64,000 nucleotides of DNA from Siphonodentalium dalli. Its lineage: Eukaryota > Mollusca > Scaphopoda > Gadilida > Siphonodentaliidae. The translations under genes were made by a program, and so were the position numbers. Below the pieces are notes generated by a model, which was not told the DNA's origin, did not search any database, and was given only the letters and a program-made list of their open reading frames with translations. Of the stretch, positions 44,907-59,900 are shown in pieces; position 1 is the stretch's first letter; every line of letters starts with the position of its first letter. The DNA is taken from NCBI GenBank assembly GCA_032622095.1, contig CP136063.1, positions 88,019,980 to 88,083,979 on the forward strand. Direction: 5' to 3'.

Positions 44907-47900
44907 GTAGGTACAGTAATGCTCTCGAGAGCTTTCTGATGAATGGCAACAAGCCATATTTCCAACTAAATCCTGAAAAGTTACCCATTATTCTGCTGTG
45001 GTTAAGAAGTCGATTACTTGGAGCATTACTGCATTCACTTATTTTTACCATAATTCCCTGTGCTTTAGTGTATAACACCTATTTTGTAAATTTCATCTTT
45101 CCACCCTACTGTGGGTTTCAACTTCTACTGTGGGCTGTGGGTTTTTATTTTCAAATGTCATTTCATGGGTTAAACATTTAAACCCATAGTATAACTACAT
45201 CAAAGTTAGCAAAATAGTTCTTCTGTTACATTCATTTAAAATTGGAAGTTATGATATCAATTAAATATGAGGAAAATTGTCTGCATTTCATTCAAACATA
45301 GCCTGCTCTTGTTATATGAACCAGGAAAAATATAAATGGGAATATCAATTGACTGATCGATGGCTTAGAAACAGGCTGATGTCATGACGTTAAAGTATGC
45401 ATCACTACGCGTGACGCACATTCCTTATAGCGTTGTATATGGGTCTCTTAGTGAAGATACACATAAAAATAAACAGCGGTGTAGTTGAATTCGTGGAACA
45501 AATAAAAAAAAATGATGACACAATACATCCATAGTAGACGAGAGTACCAAATTTTCACCACTCATGGTATTATGGTTTCAACCACTCACCAAAAGGCTCA
45601 TGGTTAAAACCACATTTCCACTCGTGGTGAAATTTGGTACCCTCGGCTACTATGGGTGTATTCTATATGTGCACTATAACGAGTAACATAGTTTTGCAGT
45701 AAAAAATCTCCATTGAAAGAAAAAATGGCCATGGCATTAGAATAAAATATAGCCATTATATTATCTCTAGAAAGTAAACTATCCAGTTACGAATCTCATT
45801 AAAGGCCCACTTAATTTTCGAGTCGCCAATTTTTTTTTTTATATTGACTTGATATATGGTTTTAATAACAATCTGTGCCATAAAATATGATTAAAATGCT
45901 ATAATTCACCACTATTTGAAACATCTGTGTCTCAGAAGATGCCCACAGATAAATAGAAGACTCACTCAGAATGCAACAGAATTCAATCTTTTTCAATGGA
46001 AGAGGAAGAACTCTATCTTTAATATATAGAGTTATTCCCCCTGCATTGAAAATAATACTGATTTTTACTTCATTCTTGATGACAAAACGCATTGGCAACT
46101 CAACAAAAACAACATGTCCACAGTTTATTACACCGGATTAGTTGACAGTACAATGTTTTGGAGCTTCCACTTTCAAATGGTATATAATATGGCATATATT
46201 TTATATAATGTAATCTGGGGGTTCGAAAATTTAGTAGGCCTTTAACTTATGTGTTCGTCTGTCCAAAACGTTTCTTTTCCGGATGTTATCTTGAAAAATA
46301 TTTGACAGAATTTTATGAAGTCATATGAGAAAGTCTCAGCCAAGTTCAAATTTGGGTCCAGTCCATCATTTCTTATGGAGTTGTGCCTCTTTTCGACTTA
46401 GAAATTTCTGATTGTTTTGTTGTCCGTATGATAACTCAAGTTATGATTATCCTATACCTTTAAAATTTAGTATGTGTATTAAATCGCATTAAAATACAGG
46501 ATAGGTTCTAATATGGGTTATATATTTATGATGGAGATATGCTCCTTTTCAACTTGAATTTGCTGATTATTTTGTTGTCCGTATGATAACTCAAGTTATG
46601 ATTATCCTATAACTTTAAAATTTAATATGTGCATTAATGGCATTAAAATACAGGATAGGTTCTAATATGGGTTATATATTTATGATGGAGATATGCTCCT
46701 TTTCGACTTGAATTTGCTGATTGTATGGATGATAACTTGAATATTATTTGACAGAATTTTATGAAACTTGGTATGTGGGCTTAGTTGGTCTGACCATTTC
46801 TTTTGGAGTGATGCCCTTTTTCATCTTAGAATTTGCTGATTATTTTCTTGCCCAGAAGATAACTTGAAAACAGTATTTGATAACATATTGTTTTCAGGAT
46901 TTAGTCGGAAATATGGCTTGTTGGAACAAGCCATAATTCCGACTAAATCCTGAAAAGTTATCCATAATTCTGCTGTGGTTAAAGGTACTCAATCCGATAA
47001 AACTCCTCTCAATTACTATTTCAATGGCTTCGGGGGTCAAAATTATTTGATTCGAGTCGAGGAAGTCACCCATCAAAGCAACCTCTAGAATAAAATATAA
47101 ACATAAACAATTGGAAGCATTGAAGTTTGATTCAAAGATTGTTCCCAGAATAAAAAAAGCCACCAATATATAAAGAGAAAAATAGGAGTTTGAATACTTT
47201 ATGTGACTTTAATAGTTTATGTGACTTCAATAGTTATCTCATATTGTAGATGGCGTGTTCCAACATACGATACGGAGAAGGTGTGACTCAAGAAATAGGG
47301 ATGGTTTGTAATCTTTTTAATAAATTCCTGTTTATGTCATAAGGTATTCAACTAAACCAAACACTTTTTGATATTTTATTTATTTAACTGTGTATCTTGT
47401 TAGAAACTATTAATCTCATTGGCTGTGTAATTTATTTGTCCACCGTTATGGTTTGTAGTTTAGTTTATTAATCAACCATTCCGGTTTGGATATTTAATTT
47501 TTGCTGACCAGAGAGAACAGAGAAAATTGTCCGATAAAAACTTCTATGTAAAAATATGTGTATTTTCATTCATGTTACATACTTTCCATTGATTTTCTGT
47601 TTCTGAGTGAATTAAGTTCGAAATGCAACTAATAATTTATAAATCATCCAGGATTGTACACCATGCATTTACATGTAGCACCTATGTACCTAGGCTTCTC
47701 AGGCTTAGCAAAAGTTTGATTGGTGTTTTGGGGACATCTCAATTTCCATACTATTGAAGGGATCCAAGGCGTTCGTAATGGGTAAATGTGCAAAAATTAT
47801 AAAAGTCTGTAAAAAAAAATCACTTCTAAGAAGAACATGGAGAAATAGATAAACTTTGTTCTTTATATATTAATTATTGATACCTCTCTAATAATGAAAT

Positions 47901-50900
47901 TTTGCAGGTTGAAACCATTGTTATGTAAACAAAACTGTTATAGTGATTTTGTCAACAAACATCGCTAGTTGTGTAGTAAATTCATATATTCTAGTCTGAA
48001 CAGGTCTGAATATGATTTTCAGAGTATTTTGCAATGCTTTGACCTTTTCCAGTGTTTACCATCAAGTTATTAAACTTTGGTATCTTATTTGACTTTGATC
48101 ATTAATGCCACTGTAACAGTAATGTTTACATAACTGATTCAATATGTGAAATCGCATTAATGGAGAGTTATTAATAATGAAATTAAGAACAAAGTCCATT
48201 ATTTAGGGCATTACTGTAGTAGAACACCACCTTCACCATCTGGGAACTTAAATCTGTGTCTAGGTCTCCCATAGCAGATGGGGCCATGCATAATGAGGTC
48301 CCCAGAGGGTTAAACTGAAAGGGTTAATACATATGTCTGGTATGTGTTTTTAATATGTATATGTCATCTGCCTTGAAACTTCAGTGATACATGCGCAATA
48401 TAATAGATGTGTGATATATAAATTAATATGCTATTTGTTTCTTAGTATATTAACCTTTACTTTACTAAATACTCATTGATGAGTTGTTCCCATAGGAATG
48501 TTCAGATAATAAGTTCAATAAATGACCATAGGTCTGTTGTCGGCTTAATGCTTATTATCCCCCGCAAATATCCCTCCTTGCATCCGTCCATAAGTCCTTC
48601 TATCCATAAATTTGAAGCTCTATATAATGGTCATCGTCAGTTGGATTTTATTGATTTTCGTTATTTTGATGAACAAACATGGGGAAGAGTATTTACAAAC
48701 AGTGGGTTTCGTCCCTTGATTTGTTCCAGAATTACGGCCCTTATTGTGTAATTGGACTTGGTGTGAAATGTATTTTACTCTTTGCATGACTAAATATTTC
48801 TGCACACTTTATAGGCCACATCCCTCATCCGATCATCACCAAACTTAATATGGATCTTTGGGGTGGCCTCTAGATGGGAGCTGTCAATTTTATTTCCAAG
48901 CAGCCATCTTCAATTTTACATTTTTATACATCTGCAGCCCACATTTGTTAGAGGAATGTTTTGAAAATTTACTGGCAAGTTTAACCCTTTCATGATGGGA
49001 GCTGTGCTGGTGCAGCAATAAAGATCCAGTTCCAGTGCATTCTCTTTTATATGTGAGTCTCCCATAGGGAGCCTCGCATACATAAGAGAATTCACTGGTT
49101 TACAAGTTCAAGGTAAATATTGTTAGGTCAATGTATTCTCTTATATATGCAAGGGTATCTATGGGAGACTTGCATATATAAGAGAATGCATTGGCACAGG
49201 GTTTCCACTAAAAATTTCAGGAAGCTCCAGTCATGGAAGGGTTAAGGATCAACTCGAGATGGGAGCTGTTGAATTTGAACGATTATCAATGAAAAAACAT
49301 GGCCATCAGATGAATGATGATAATAATAGACCATTCCGATGTATAGTTTATAACTGAGTGGCACAATCCAATTAGGATAGAAAGGGTTAATATATGTAGT
49401 GTAAACAGCAATATATTTGTTACAATGTCATCAACAGGACTGTAAGAACTTCAATGCAAAGAAGGTCTGTGTAATGACTGATAAAACATTGATGAAGTTG
49501 GACACAATGAGAGTTGTACAAGAATCGCTGGATCAGCAAAAAGTCAACTATAAAATCTACGATAACATCAGCGTTGAACCAACTGATACCAGGTTAGTTA
49601 CAATGTCTGGAATTTTCCAAGAATTCAAAACTCAATCTCCCATTTCCTATACATGTAGTATCCACATATAGAAATACAGAAAACTTTTGAAGACGGCTAA
49701 AAGGAATGTATTAAAAAGTGTGTAGATTGTCTTTAGGGATTAAAACGTACATGTATATATTTTCTATGTTTGGATGGTTGGTGGTACATGTATACTCTCT
49801 ATGTTTTAATGCCTAAAGATATTTATTTTAGTGAGAAAAAAATAATAAAATACAAATATGCATGCGCATGCTTTTCAAACTTGTTTGGACTGAGAAACTG
49901 GAAATTGATTTTGTCTGGTCTGAGAGCTGCTCTAATTTTAACAAAGTTAAGAATCGCTCAAAATAATTTTCTTGCCAAAATTATGACTAATTTACATTAT
50001 TTTTTCTACATTTTCCAGTTTGAAGCAGGCCATACAATATGCCAAGGATGAGAAGTTTGATTTGTTTGTTTGTGTCGGAGGTGGCTCTGTGATGGACACG
50101 TGTAAAGCAGCTAATCTATACTCATCCAATCCAAATGCTGACTTCCTAGATTACGTGAATGCTCCAATAGGAAAAGGCCTCCCTGTTACACATGTTTTGA
50201 AGCCTCTCATTGCAGGTAAATTATTTGTTTTACCCTCTATGTTTTGCATATTTTGACACTAGGGCTGAGTGAATACCAAATTTCATCTGGGATCTGAAAT
50301 TTTTTGGCTTTCAAGCATTTGATATTTTAAAGATGCGTAATCCGATTATACGCCCCTCAAGTACTACTTATTTGGATTCGGGGGTAAAAAATATTTGATT
50401 TGAGTGGAGGAACCCACCTATCAAAGCTCAGAGTTATTAGATATCGATTTTTGAAATCTATTATTTTTCACCATCAAGACTTATTAAAAAGTCGACGAGG
50501 TGACGGTCTCAGAACAAATTGCAGATGAAGATGAATAACTCTAAAATCAAGGGGCTTTGTGTTGATAATAAGCCCAAATTTCGTTGAGCAACATGTTGAT
50601 AAATAACATGTTTCTGGCTATTTTATACTATAGTTGACTGTGGTTAGCATTATTTTTGGGCAATCAATCGATTCTGATAACTGAAGCGGCATTTCTAAAA
50701 ATGTTGTTGTTGTTGTTGGAATCTGATTATATTGGGACCATCAAATTGGATTGAGTACCTTTAAGATCATATCTGAAAGTGAAGCATGATGCTTGTTATA
50801 TAAGCAGATATCAGAAGTAGTTAGCTTTTGTACAACAAATGTTGTTTATATGTGGATATGCTGATGGCTAAATTGCAGAATCGAGTGATGGCCGGAAGGT

Positions 50901-53900
50901 AGCATATAATTACCTTTTCTTGAAAAATTAACCCAGATATTGTTATCAACTAATATGTACAAATGTACAATTTGCAGAAATCAAGGCAAAAACGAGAATT
51001 CAACTGGGACTTGATTAATGAAAATATCTATTAACCCTTTCAGTGCCAAGGGCCGATCTCATCGCTAATTTACGGTGTGTAAAATCTGTAAAAATGTTTT
51101 GTTTTTTTTTTAAAGATTTTTTTGGGTTGAATTTGTTTTGGGTATGCTTAAGCATGCTATAGCGAATTTAAAAACAAACTGAATAAAACCTTAGGGGCAT
51201 GTTATAACTCAAAACTATCACCAAGTATTCATAGTAATAATTTTGATGCCCATGAAAAACGTAAGATTCCCTGGCACTAAACCTACAAAATAAGTCTGTT
51301 AAAGAATATAAGAAAAAATTATTAAAATTGTAAAAAATTGTTAAAAAAAAAATAACAAATGATGAAGAATTGTTAGGCCAATGCATTCTCTTATATATGT
51401 GAGGCGACCTATGGTCGACTCGCATATATAAGAGAATGCATTGGCACAGGGTATATGGGTTGATACAAAAATCGGACCTGGCACTGAAAGGGTTAAGTTA
51501 AAGTAATCACAATTCTTTTTTCATGGTACTTGTACATGCAGTTAAAGATGCATAATCTAACAATATTGACCTTGACCTTCTAAGCCAGTGCATTCTCTTT
51601 TATTTGAAAGGCTCCCTATGAAAGGGTTGACATTGGTTTTTCTTACTTTCTAGTGACAACGACAGGAGGTACTGGCAGTGAAACAACTGGTTCCGCTATA
51701 TTTGATTATAAAGAGTTGGGAGCTAAGACTGGTAAGTAGTTCTTGAAACTAGGGCGACTAGTTCTCTAACCATTTCTGAACTAAATACTCATTGACAAAT
51801 TATTCCCTTAGGGAAAGTTCAGATAATAGATCGTTTGTTGATCTTTTTATTTGAACATTTCCCATCAATAAATATGTCATAGATAATTTATTGGATAAAG
51901 CATGTACATATACAATAGGATTTACAAAATATACAGAATCTGGGCAGTGGTGTGACCTAATGGCCGTCTTCCCAACATCACCCAGGCAAAAAAATTAATG
52001 CCATTTTTTATCTTTGTTCAGCAGCTCTCTTTGACACATGCATCTATGTGTTTGCATAAAAGAGGGGTCATGCATTTGCTTGTATGCTTTTATTGTATAC
52101 TTCATCATACAGCAGATTACAGATTTAACTTCTCGACAGTACTTTGTAATAATGTAATAGCAATGTACATAAAAATATACATAGAATGTGACAAAAGCGA
52201 TATAAGAGGGATTTATATGTATAATGTGTGGAGAGATATATTTTTTCTGACACAAGATTCGGAAGGGGTTGTGAATTATTTTTTTAGAACACTTTGGTTT
52301 GTATGAATCATTCTGCTCGAAAAACAAGTGGTTACTATTAGCAATAATAACCACTTGATTTTATAGTTATTCATCTTACACCCGCAATTAATCTGGTTTT
52401 GGTCCACATCTCCAAAAATTAACAAACTTCAAAAATCGATATCTGATCACTCTGAGCTTTGATGGGTGTGTTCCTTGGCTCGATTACAATATTTTTTACC
52501 CACAAAGCCAAAGAAATAGTAATTTAGGGGTGCTTAATTGGATTGAGTACCTATAATTTTTATCAAATATTTTATTGCAGGCATTACAAACAGAGCATTA
52601 AGACCAACCCTCGGAATAATTGATCCAAAGCATTTGCTAACACTGCCAGAGAGAGTCATGGCCTACAGCGGCATAGATGTCTTATGGTAAGAAGGAAATG
52701 TTAGTTGTTAATTCAGTGTTTACACACTCTGAACCCTTTCACCCTTTCATGACGGGAGCTGAGCTGGTGCAGCATTAAAGATCATGTGCCAGTGCATTCT
52801 CTCATATATATGTGAGTCTCCCATAGGGAGTCTCAGATATATAAGAGAATGCGCTGGCTTACAAGGTTATTGTAAATATTGTTAGGCCTATGTTTTCTCC
52901 TATATATGTGAGGCTACCTATGGGAGCCTCACATATAAAAGAGAATGCATTGGCACAGGATTTTCGCAAAATTTCAGGACCCTCCAGTCATGGAAGGGTT
53001 AATAGCTAGATGATTGCTGATGGGTTAGATTTAGATTTTTTAAGTCTATTTATTTTCTACATCTCAAATATCATGTATGGTGATGCTTGGTTTGAACTGG
53101 AATTCCCCATCACATATGTTATCACAAAAGTAAACAAACATTTTCTTTCATATATGATCAGCATGGTATTATAACTAGTCTATGTTCATGCATAAAACAT
53201 GATTACTGAATTGGGAATAAATATACCTATGCCTGCCATCTATCAAAAGATATTAAATCTTCTTTTTTTTTGGTGATAATTTTCATTGTCATTTATTCCG
53301 AGAATCATTTCTTATCACCAGTGCGATTTTGAGCGACCTCCTAAACTCTCTGAAGCAAAAGAAATAGTAATTTAGGGGTGTTAATTAAAATGGACAGGGT
53401 ATATTTAAAAGATAATAAGTGCAGAAAACAGTTGAACTTTATAAATAGTTGAACATTTAATTCTACTCTGAATAATTTCAATGATGCACCCTATCTTAAA
53501 CAAGATTGCAGATGCTACCATCTTATGCTAATGGAAGTTTTCCTTCTTTGATTTTCAATCTCCGATAAAACTGTACAACAGGCAAACTTCCTATTTCTCC
53601 CAAGAGTTGGAGATCCTGGGTGCCCTAATCAAACTTCAATATCTGCTAGACGGAGTGTTTTAGAGAGTTACTATTGCCCGGACAAATCACTTGCAATATA
53701 TTATTGAACTCGGTCTTTTTTTTATCTGTTACCATCCAGACATTTCCAATCAGAGGGGAGAAGACGTATAAAAGCATGTTATGCTTGTTGTCCGATCCCC
53801 TCTTCATTCATGTGTATGTGTATATGTGATGGTATTTGATGAAAATAATAAGTATTGATTACACTAATATCCGATTCACCCATATAATTTATCATGATGC

Positions 53901-56900
53901 TGGCTATTGTAATAAACATGGTAAGATCCTGGGTACATTAATAGGGTCCGGTAAAACAGATATTTTTCATCAGAAAATCCACCGATAAACGTCCCAAAAT
54001 CACACCAGACAGCATGTTAATCCCTATTTTAATCCACACCGACTGAAAAAATCATGCGAGTTTCTGAACTGGATATGGTTGACAGATTACAAACAATCCA
54101 TAAATCCAACCAAAAAAAATCAGGGTTGGGGTGATTACATGCCAATGTAAACGATTACGATTACAATTACTTTTGATTTACATGATTACGATTACTGATT
54201 ACATTTTTTTCAATGTAATCGATTACGATTACAATTACTTTAGTAAATATAATCGATTAGTTTTTGATTACATCTGATTACAATTGTTAGTTTCCAACCA
54301 TTTTGATCGCATAGGAATAAATAATGAAATAATTCAAATTAACATATCAAATTTGATTGAATACAGACATCACTGCATAACATGGAAACAGAGCACAATT
54401 TCGAGGAGGAAGTGATATGGATTACATATCACTTCCTCCTCGAAATTGTGCTCTGCTCCATGAAGATATTGTTCCATATTTCAAATAGAAATAAACTGAG
54501 CAATCCAAAGGAATCCACGAAATTCATTGACTTGAACTCGATCCATATCACACCAATTTGACATTGGATATGCATAAATTGTATTGTATTAATAAATGCA
54601 AGTTATGCAAGGTATTACACGAGTGACAGCCATTGCGTTAGTGGTCAAGGCATAAAATTTCATAGTAACTAAAGCGAACAACGGTATGCTTATTTGCAAC
54701 ATCATGTTTGCTATCATTATGTCATCATTTTGATCGTCCTTCGATTTGGTTGGAAAGACTTGTTTGCACTAAAACAGGTTGTCTGAATAATTTTCCCAAC
54801 ATTCACGGAATATGTGACTCAATCATACTTTGAATTTCCCACTGTTTTCATTAGGAACAAAGGTACTACCAGGAGAACCACATAAGAATTCATATTTTAT
54901 TATCAGTGAGTAGGCCCCTGGCTCATAGACATGCATCATGCTACTAAATTAATATGATTTTATGGCAGCTACACCTGGGCAGCTGACAAATCAGTGCCAT
55001 GGAACTTGAGTGTGTGAGTGAATTAAAATTGAAATTCAGGTATGTACATTAATATTACGCTATATTTTGTAGTCATGCAGTAGAATCTTACACAGCACTG
55101 TATTACAAGGAACGAATGCCGAGACCAGATAATCCTATTGTCCGTCCAGCATACCAGGGCAATAACCCCATAAGTGATCTTTGGTGCAAATATGCTCTAC
55201 AAATAACAGCAAAATATCTCAAAAGGTAAATAAATTAGGTGCAGTTTTATAGATGACTGTGTGGTATGTAGAGTCACTGGACATATGGAAGGTGTAACAC
55301 CTCCCCTATGCTGACTCATCATTTTAGAAACTTGAAATGTCAAGCATGATACAGTGAAACCTCTCAAAACCGGACCCTCTATAAACTGAATCCCTCTTCA
55401 TACCAAACAAATTGTGCGGTCCTGAATTCATCCCAAGTGCATTCTCACTAAAAATTACCTCTGTAAACCGGATCCTCTCTATTCTGAACTTCGGTCAAAT
55501 TTTTTAGTTCATAAGTGAACAGATTAATTTTTACCTCCGAAATACAAACGCACAAAGTGATATCAACCAAACGCATGTGATGTAGATCTGACATAATTGA
55601 TGGTGAGCTCTGAAATTGTTGGCTATGTTGTAGAATGGGGTTCTTTTATAAGTTTAAATTTCTGGTCTACATTTCTCGTTTTCGTGATGGCTCATTCATT
55701 GTGATAGGTTGATTATTGATGACAATACACTACCATCATGTACTTTGAGTGAATTAGTGTTTAGTTTGGACAGTGGTTGTAAAATTAAGTGTCTAACTCA
55801 GTGCAATGATTGATGTTATAATAAATTGTCAGTGCTCTAATTCTCGTTGTCGAGGTCACTATTGTTCACTCAATGTGTGAAATAAGCATACAGTTATCTA
55901 ATCAGACTCCTGCTTATATAATCCAGTTTAAATCATTCACCGAACAACAGACTTCTAATTAAATTGGTATGCATCTACAGGAGTACGCAAAACTACAAAA
56001 CCTGTGCTACTATATCAGCGATATTTAAAAAAAAACGCGATCACCGTATTAACTTACCGTTTCCATGTTTCCTGTCTTATATATGCTTGCTTTGTGTCTT
56101 ATTTTACTATTTTTATTTATTCGTATTACACCTGATAATACCATGTTTTATCTATTGTTATTTGTATTTTATTTGATACTTTATTGAATGAAGTTTAATT
56201 AATCAATAATGAGTTGGTTGTTCTTTGACAACGCTTAGTAACGACAGCAATACATTCCGATTTTCTATAAACCGAACACCTCTCTAAACTGAACATATGG
56301 GTCAGTCCAAATGGGTGTTTAGTTTGGAGAGGTTTTACTGTACAAGAAATGTACTGGAATATCCAGCTGAAATATTTAACTTTATATTTTAACCATTTCT
56401 TTACTAAATGGATTCTCCCATTCAGTTATAAAAGTATTCATTGGAATAGTCCATTATTCATTTAGAGGGGTGGTAAGGTAACACAAGCAGAAGACAGACA
56501 GAAAAACAGATAATGCAATGTTCATGTAAAATGACACTATGACAAAAATATAATACAAGTGCAGAAAGATTTATATTCTTTGGTGGGAAATAGTTAGATA
56601 ATAAGTTCAGCAAATGGCCTATGATTGTTTGTTAAACTTATTGATGGGGAGGATTATGAAGTTGTAGTTGACATCTTTCTCATGGCTACTTCACTGGTTG
56701 TGTATTATGCTTCAGATATTATTATTTTATCAATTATTTATATCAATTGATTTGTAATGATCATTCTACAAATAGTTGAATCAATTTGTAGTTAATACAA
56801 CTGTGTACATTATGTATGCATCACACATCATGTGCTAACTTACTCATGACAAAGCTTTTGGTTATGTATAACTTATATGTTTATACAGTGGGTGACTCCA

Positions 56901-59900
56901 TTTTGAAATCTCTGTTCTATGATGAATCAGAATTAACCCTTTCTATACTAAATGGATTTTCTCACTCAGTTATAAAAGTATACATTGGAATGGTCTATTA
57001 TTAATCTGGAGGGATGCTCAAGAAATATAAGCAGATGACATATAATAGAAAGTGCAGAAGAAATCCTATTAATTGGTGGGAATTGCTTAGATAATAAGTT
57101 CAACAAACGGCCTTTATCTAAAAAGTTCCTAAGGGATAACTACTCGTCAATGAGTATGGAAAGGGTTAAACAATTTATTTTCAAGTTATAATATTGCCAT
57201 CACAGACAATGTCTGATAAACAGCCATAAAAGCTTGTATTTATGAATAGTATAATATGCTAAATAAAAATACTGCATACTGTTGTCGTTTTTCAGAGCTA
57301 TTTATAACCAGGACGATATGGAAGCTCGATCAAACATGCACCTGGCGAGCTGTTATGCTGGCATTGGTTTTGGTAACTCTGGTGTTCATCTATGGTAAGT
57401 ATTCAAGATGAATATTGATTTCATAATGTGGCAAGTACAGTGTGCTAGGTCATGTGACTCCTTACACCAGCTTGATGCATCTAGAGAGCAGAATTGTCAT
57501 GCTCATGTTTTTAATATTCCTCTGCCATGAACAGTACTGTATATAAGGGCAAATCTAATGGTAGTAAATCATGCTGTTTGACATTATTTTTTAGCTCAAC
57601 TTGACGAAATCAAGTTTGAGCTATTGCCATGGGTTTGCATCCATCGTCCATTGTTCATATTAGAATCCATCGGCACCCTGCAGCCCACATTTTTCTGAGA
57701 AATGAGTTTGAAAATTGACAGGCATTTTTATTATCACCTCTAGTTGGGAGCTATTGAATTTGAATGATTTTCAATGAAAAACATGGCCAACGGCAGCCAT
57801 CTCTCAATCTATAGGCTACATCTGTCATACAATCATAACCAAACTTCATATGGATCTTCGGGCTGACCTCTAGAATTTCGTTGGAAAATATGGCTGCCAG
57901 CAGCCATCTTGGATTTCACATTTTAATCCATCAACACACCCTGCAGTCCACATTCATTGGAGAAATGTTTGAAATTAAAACAGTTTCATCTATACAACGC
58001 AATCCCACCACTGAAACTTTTCTTGCTCTTTATCATTCTTTTGACTGCTCAGCATAAAAAATTAACACTTCCCCAAGTTGAGCTACAGTGTCATTGACAC
58101 TCTCATTGTGCTTGGAAGGCTGTGTTAGCTGTCATAATTCTGCATTAGAAATCAGGCCTCTCAATAAGAGGCAAGCAGTGTTCATCCTCCATATAAAGGG
58201 GTGAGAGTTTCCTCCATATAAAGGGTGGGGGATTTCTGTCTATCTGTTTGTCAGATGGTGGACACTATTTTGCCCGAACTTTTATTCCTTCTGCCTACCT
58301 TTTATCAGAACACGAAAACATGAACTGCATCAATTAAATTGAAAGTTATTTGGCAATTTATTAAATAACATTTTGTTCATTTATAGCCATGGCATGTCAT
58401 ACCCTATATCTGGCCTAGTGAAGGACTATGTTTCCAAAGACTACAATCCAGACAAGCCATTAATAGTAAGTTTAATGTCACAGATCTGATGATCAGTGCC
58501 TAACAAGCTGCTAAACAAGGCTGCAAATAGTGTGTCTGTCATTTGCAGAATGAGGTCCCCAGAGGGTGAATTTAGTGATGCTATCTCCGACAGTGGGCTA
58601 TCATCGCCATATTCATCCTCTGGGGACCGGTCCTACTAAACAACGAACACAAACGAACATAAACGAACACAGGTCCAAAAAGCGGAATAGAAGGGTGAAA
58701 TTGGTTTTGTGGGTGCGTGGGGGTCCATTATATGTGTAAGTGGTGTTATTTCCAAATTTGATGTCTTATTTTTTTTGGTTATTAGCGTTATTTGAATACA
58801 AAGCTACTAAACAACAAACACAAACGAACATAACATTGACCGTATAGCATGTACATGGCGTTAATCAAGGTGTTAATTAACTACCGCTTAGGCCAACTCT
58901 ATGAGTTGTTTTGACTTTATTGCATTCAGTATAAGACTTTGTTTAACTCCCCTCAGCCTTTATCTGACCTTGCGACCAGCAGACTTCATCGAAGTCAGGC
59001 GGTTACAATTGAATTAGCTTTAAAATCCCAATATTTTAAGGAAATCTAATGCAAATGAAGTGTCTATTCTGCATGCTTGGACCTCTTTATCTGCACTTTT
59101 TTGTGTTGATAAGTATTTCATTTTACCTGACCATGATGTAAGATTCCATTTCAGCTTTCAGCCAATCTAACAAACACATGGTAACTCTAACTGAGGAGGA
59201 TGAAACTAAATCAAAACGCTTCAAATGCGAAAATCAATTGTTCAATCGCAGAAATGTTGAAATCGCACAGAATTAAACTCTCAATTGCATAATCTCATTA
59301 TCGAATTCCAAAGATACTTTTACATAATAAATCGCGCCCGTGCCCGAGCTCGAGTCTGTGTCTACTTAATTAAAAAAAATATATAACTTTATATCCGCCT
59401 GACTTCGACGAAGTCTTCTGGTCCCAAGCCCAGATAAATACTGAATTCCAAGCTTCAATTGATTGACAATTAGCAAGCTCTACTGAAAGAGCAGTGTGAT
59501 ATATAATTATATATCTGATCCAACTACCAATTTTACTACATATCTTCTAAGCTGATAATAAACGCTCTTTATTACTGAACCCCTTCAAAAAATGCTGTGT
59601 GCAATATGTGACCAACGAATGATCAACCATCTCTCAGATATTCGATTAGATAATGATTTTTTGTGTTTCAAAGTATTTCATTTTACAAACGCAATTGCAC
59701 AGAATTAAACTCTCAATTGCATTATCTCATTATCGAATTCCAAAGATACCTTTACGTAATAAATCGCGCCTACTTATTTTTTTTCTCCAAAACAATATAA
59801 CTGTAAATCTGCCTGACTTCCACGAAGTCATCTGGTGTCAAGCCCAGATCAAGACTGAGGGAGTTAAACAAAGTCAAAACAACTCAGTAATGTGTAATTA

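Noticed and set aside
49417-49437. TTG as the start codon of a short ADHFE1-like protein
   Set aside because: These bases are intron and end in the acceptor AG; the exon begins at 49438 and joins to 47250-47303 in phase.
51995-52354. Open frames of ~100-119 codons on both strands
   Set aside because: Both lie in an ADHFE1 intron, overlap each other and an F1 MITE, and match nothing.
55352-56340. Transposase gene inside the pogo-like element
   Set aside because: Only short open frames in AT-rich sequence; no HTH or DDE motif is visible.
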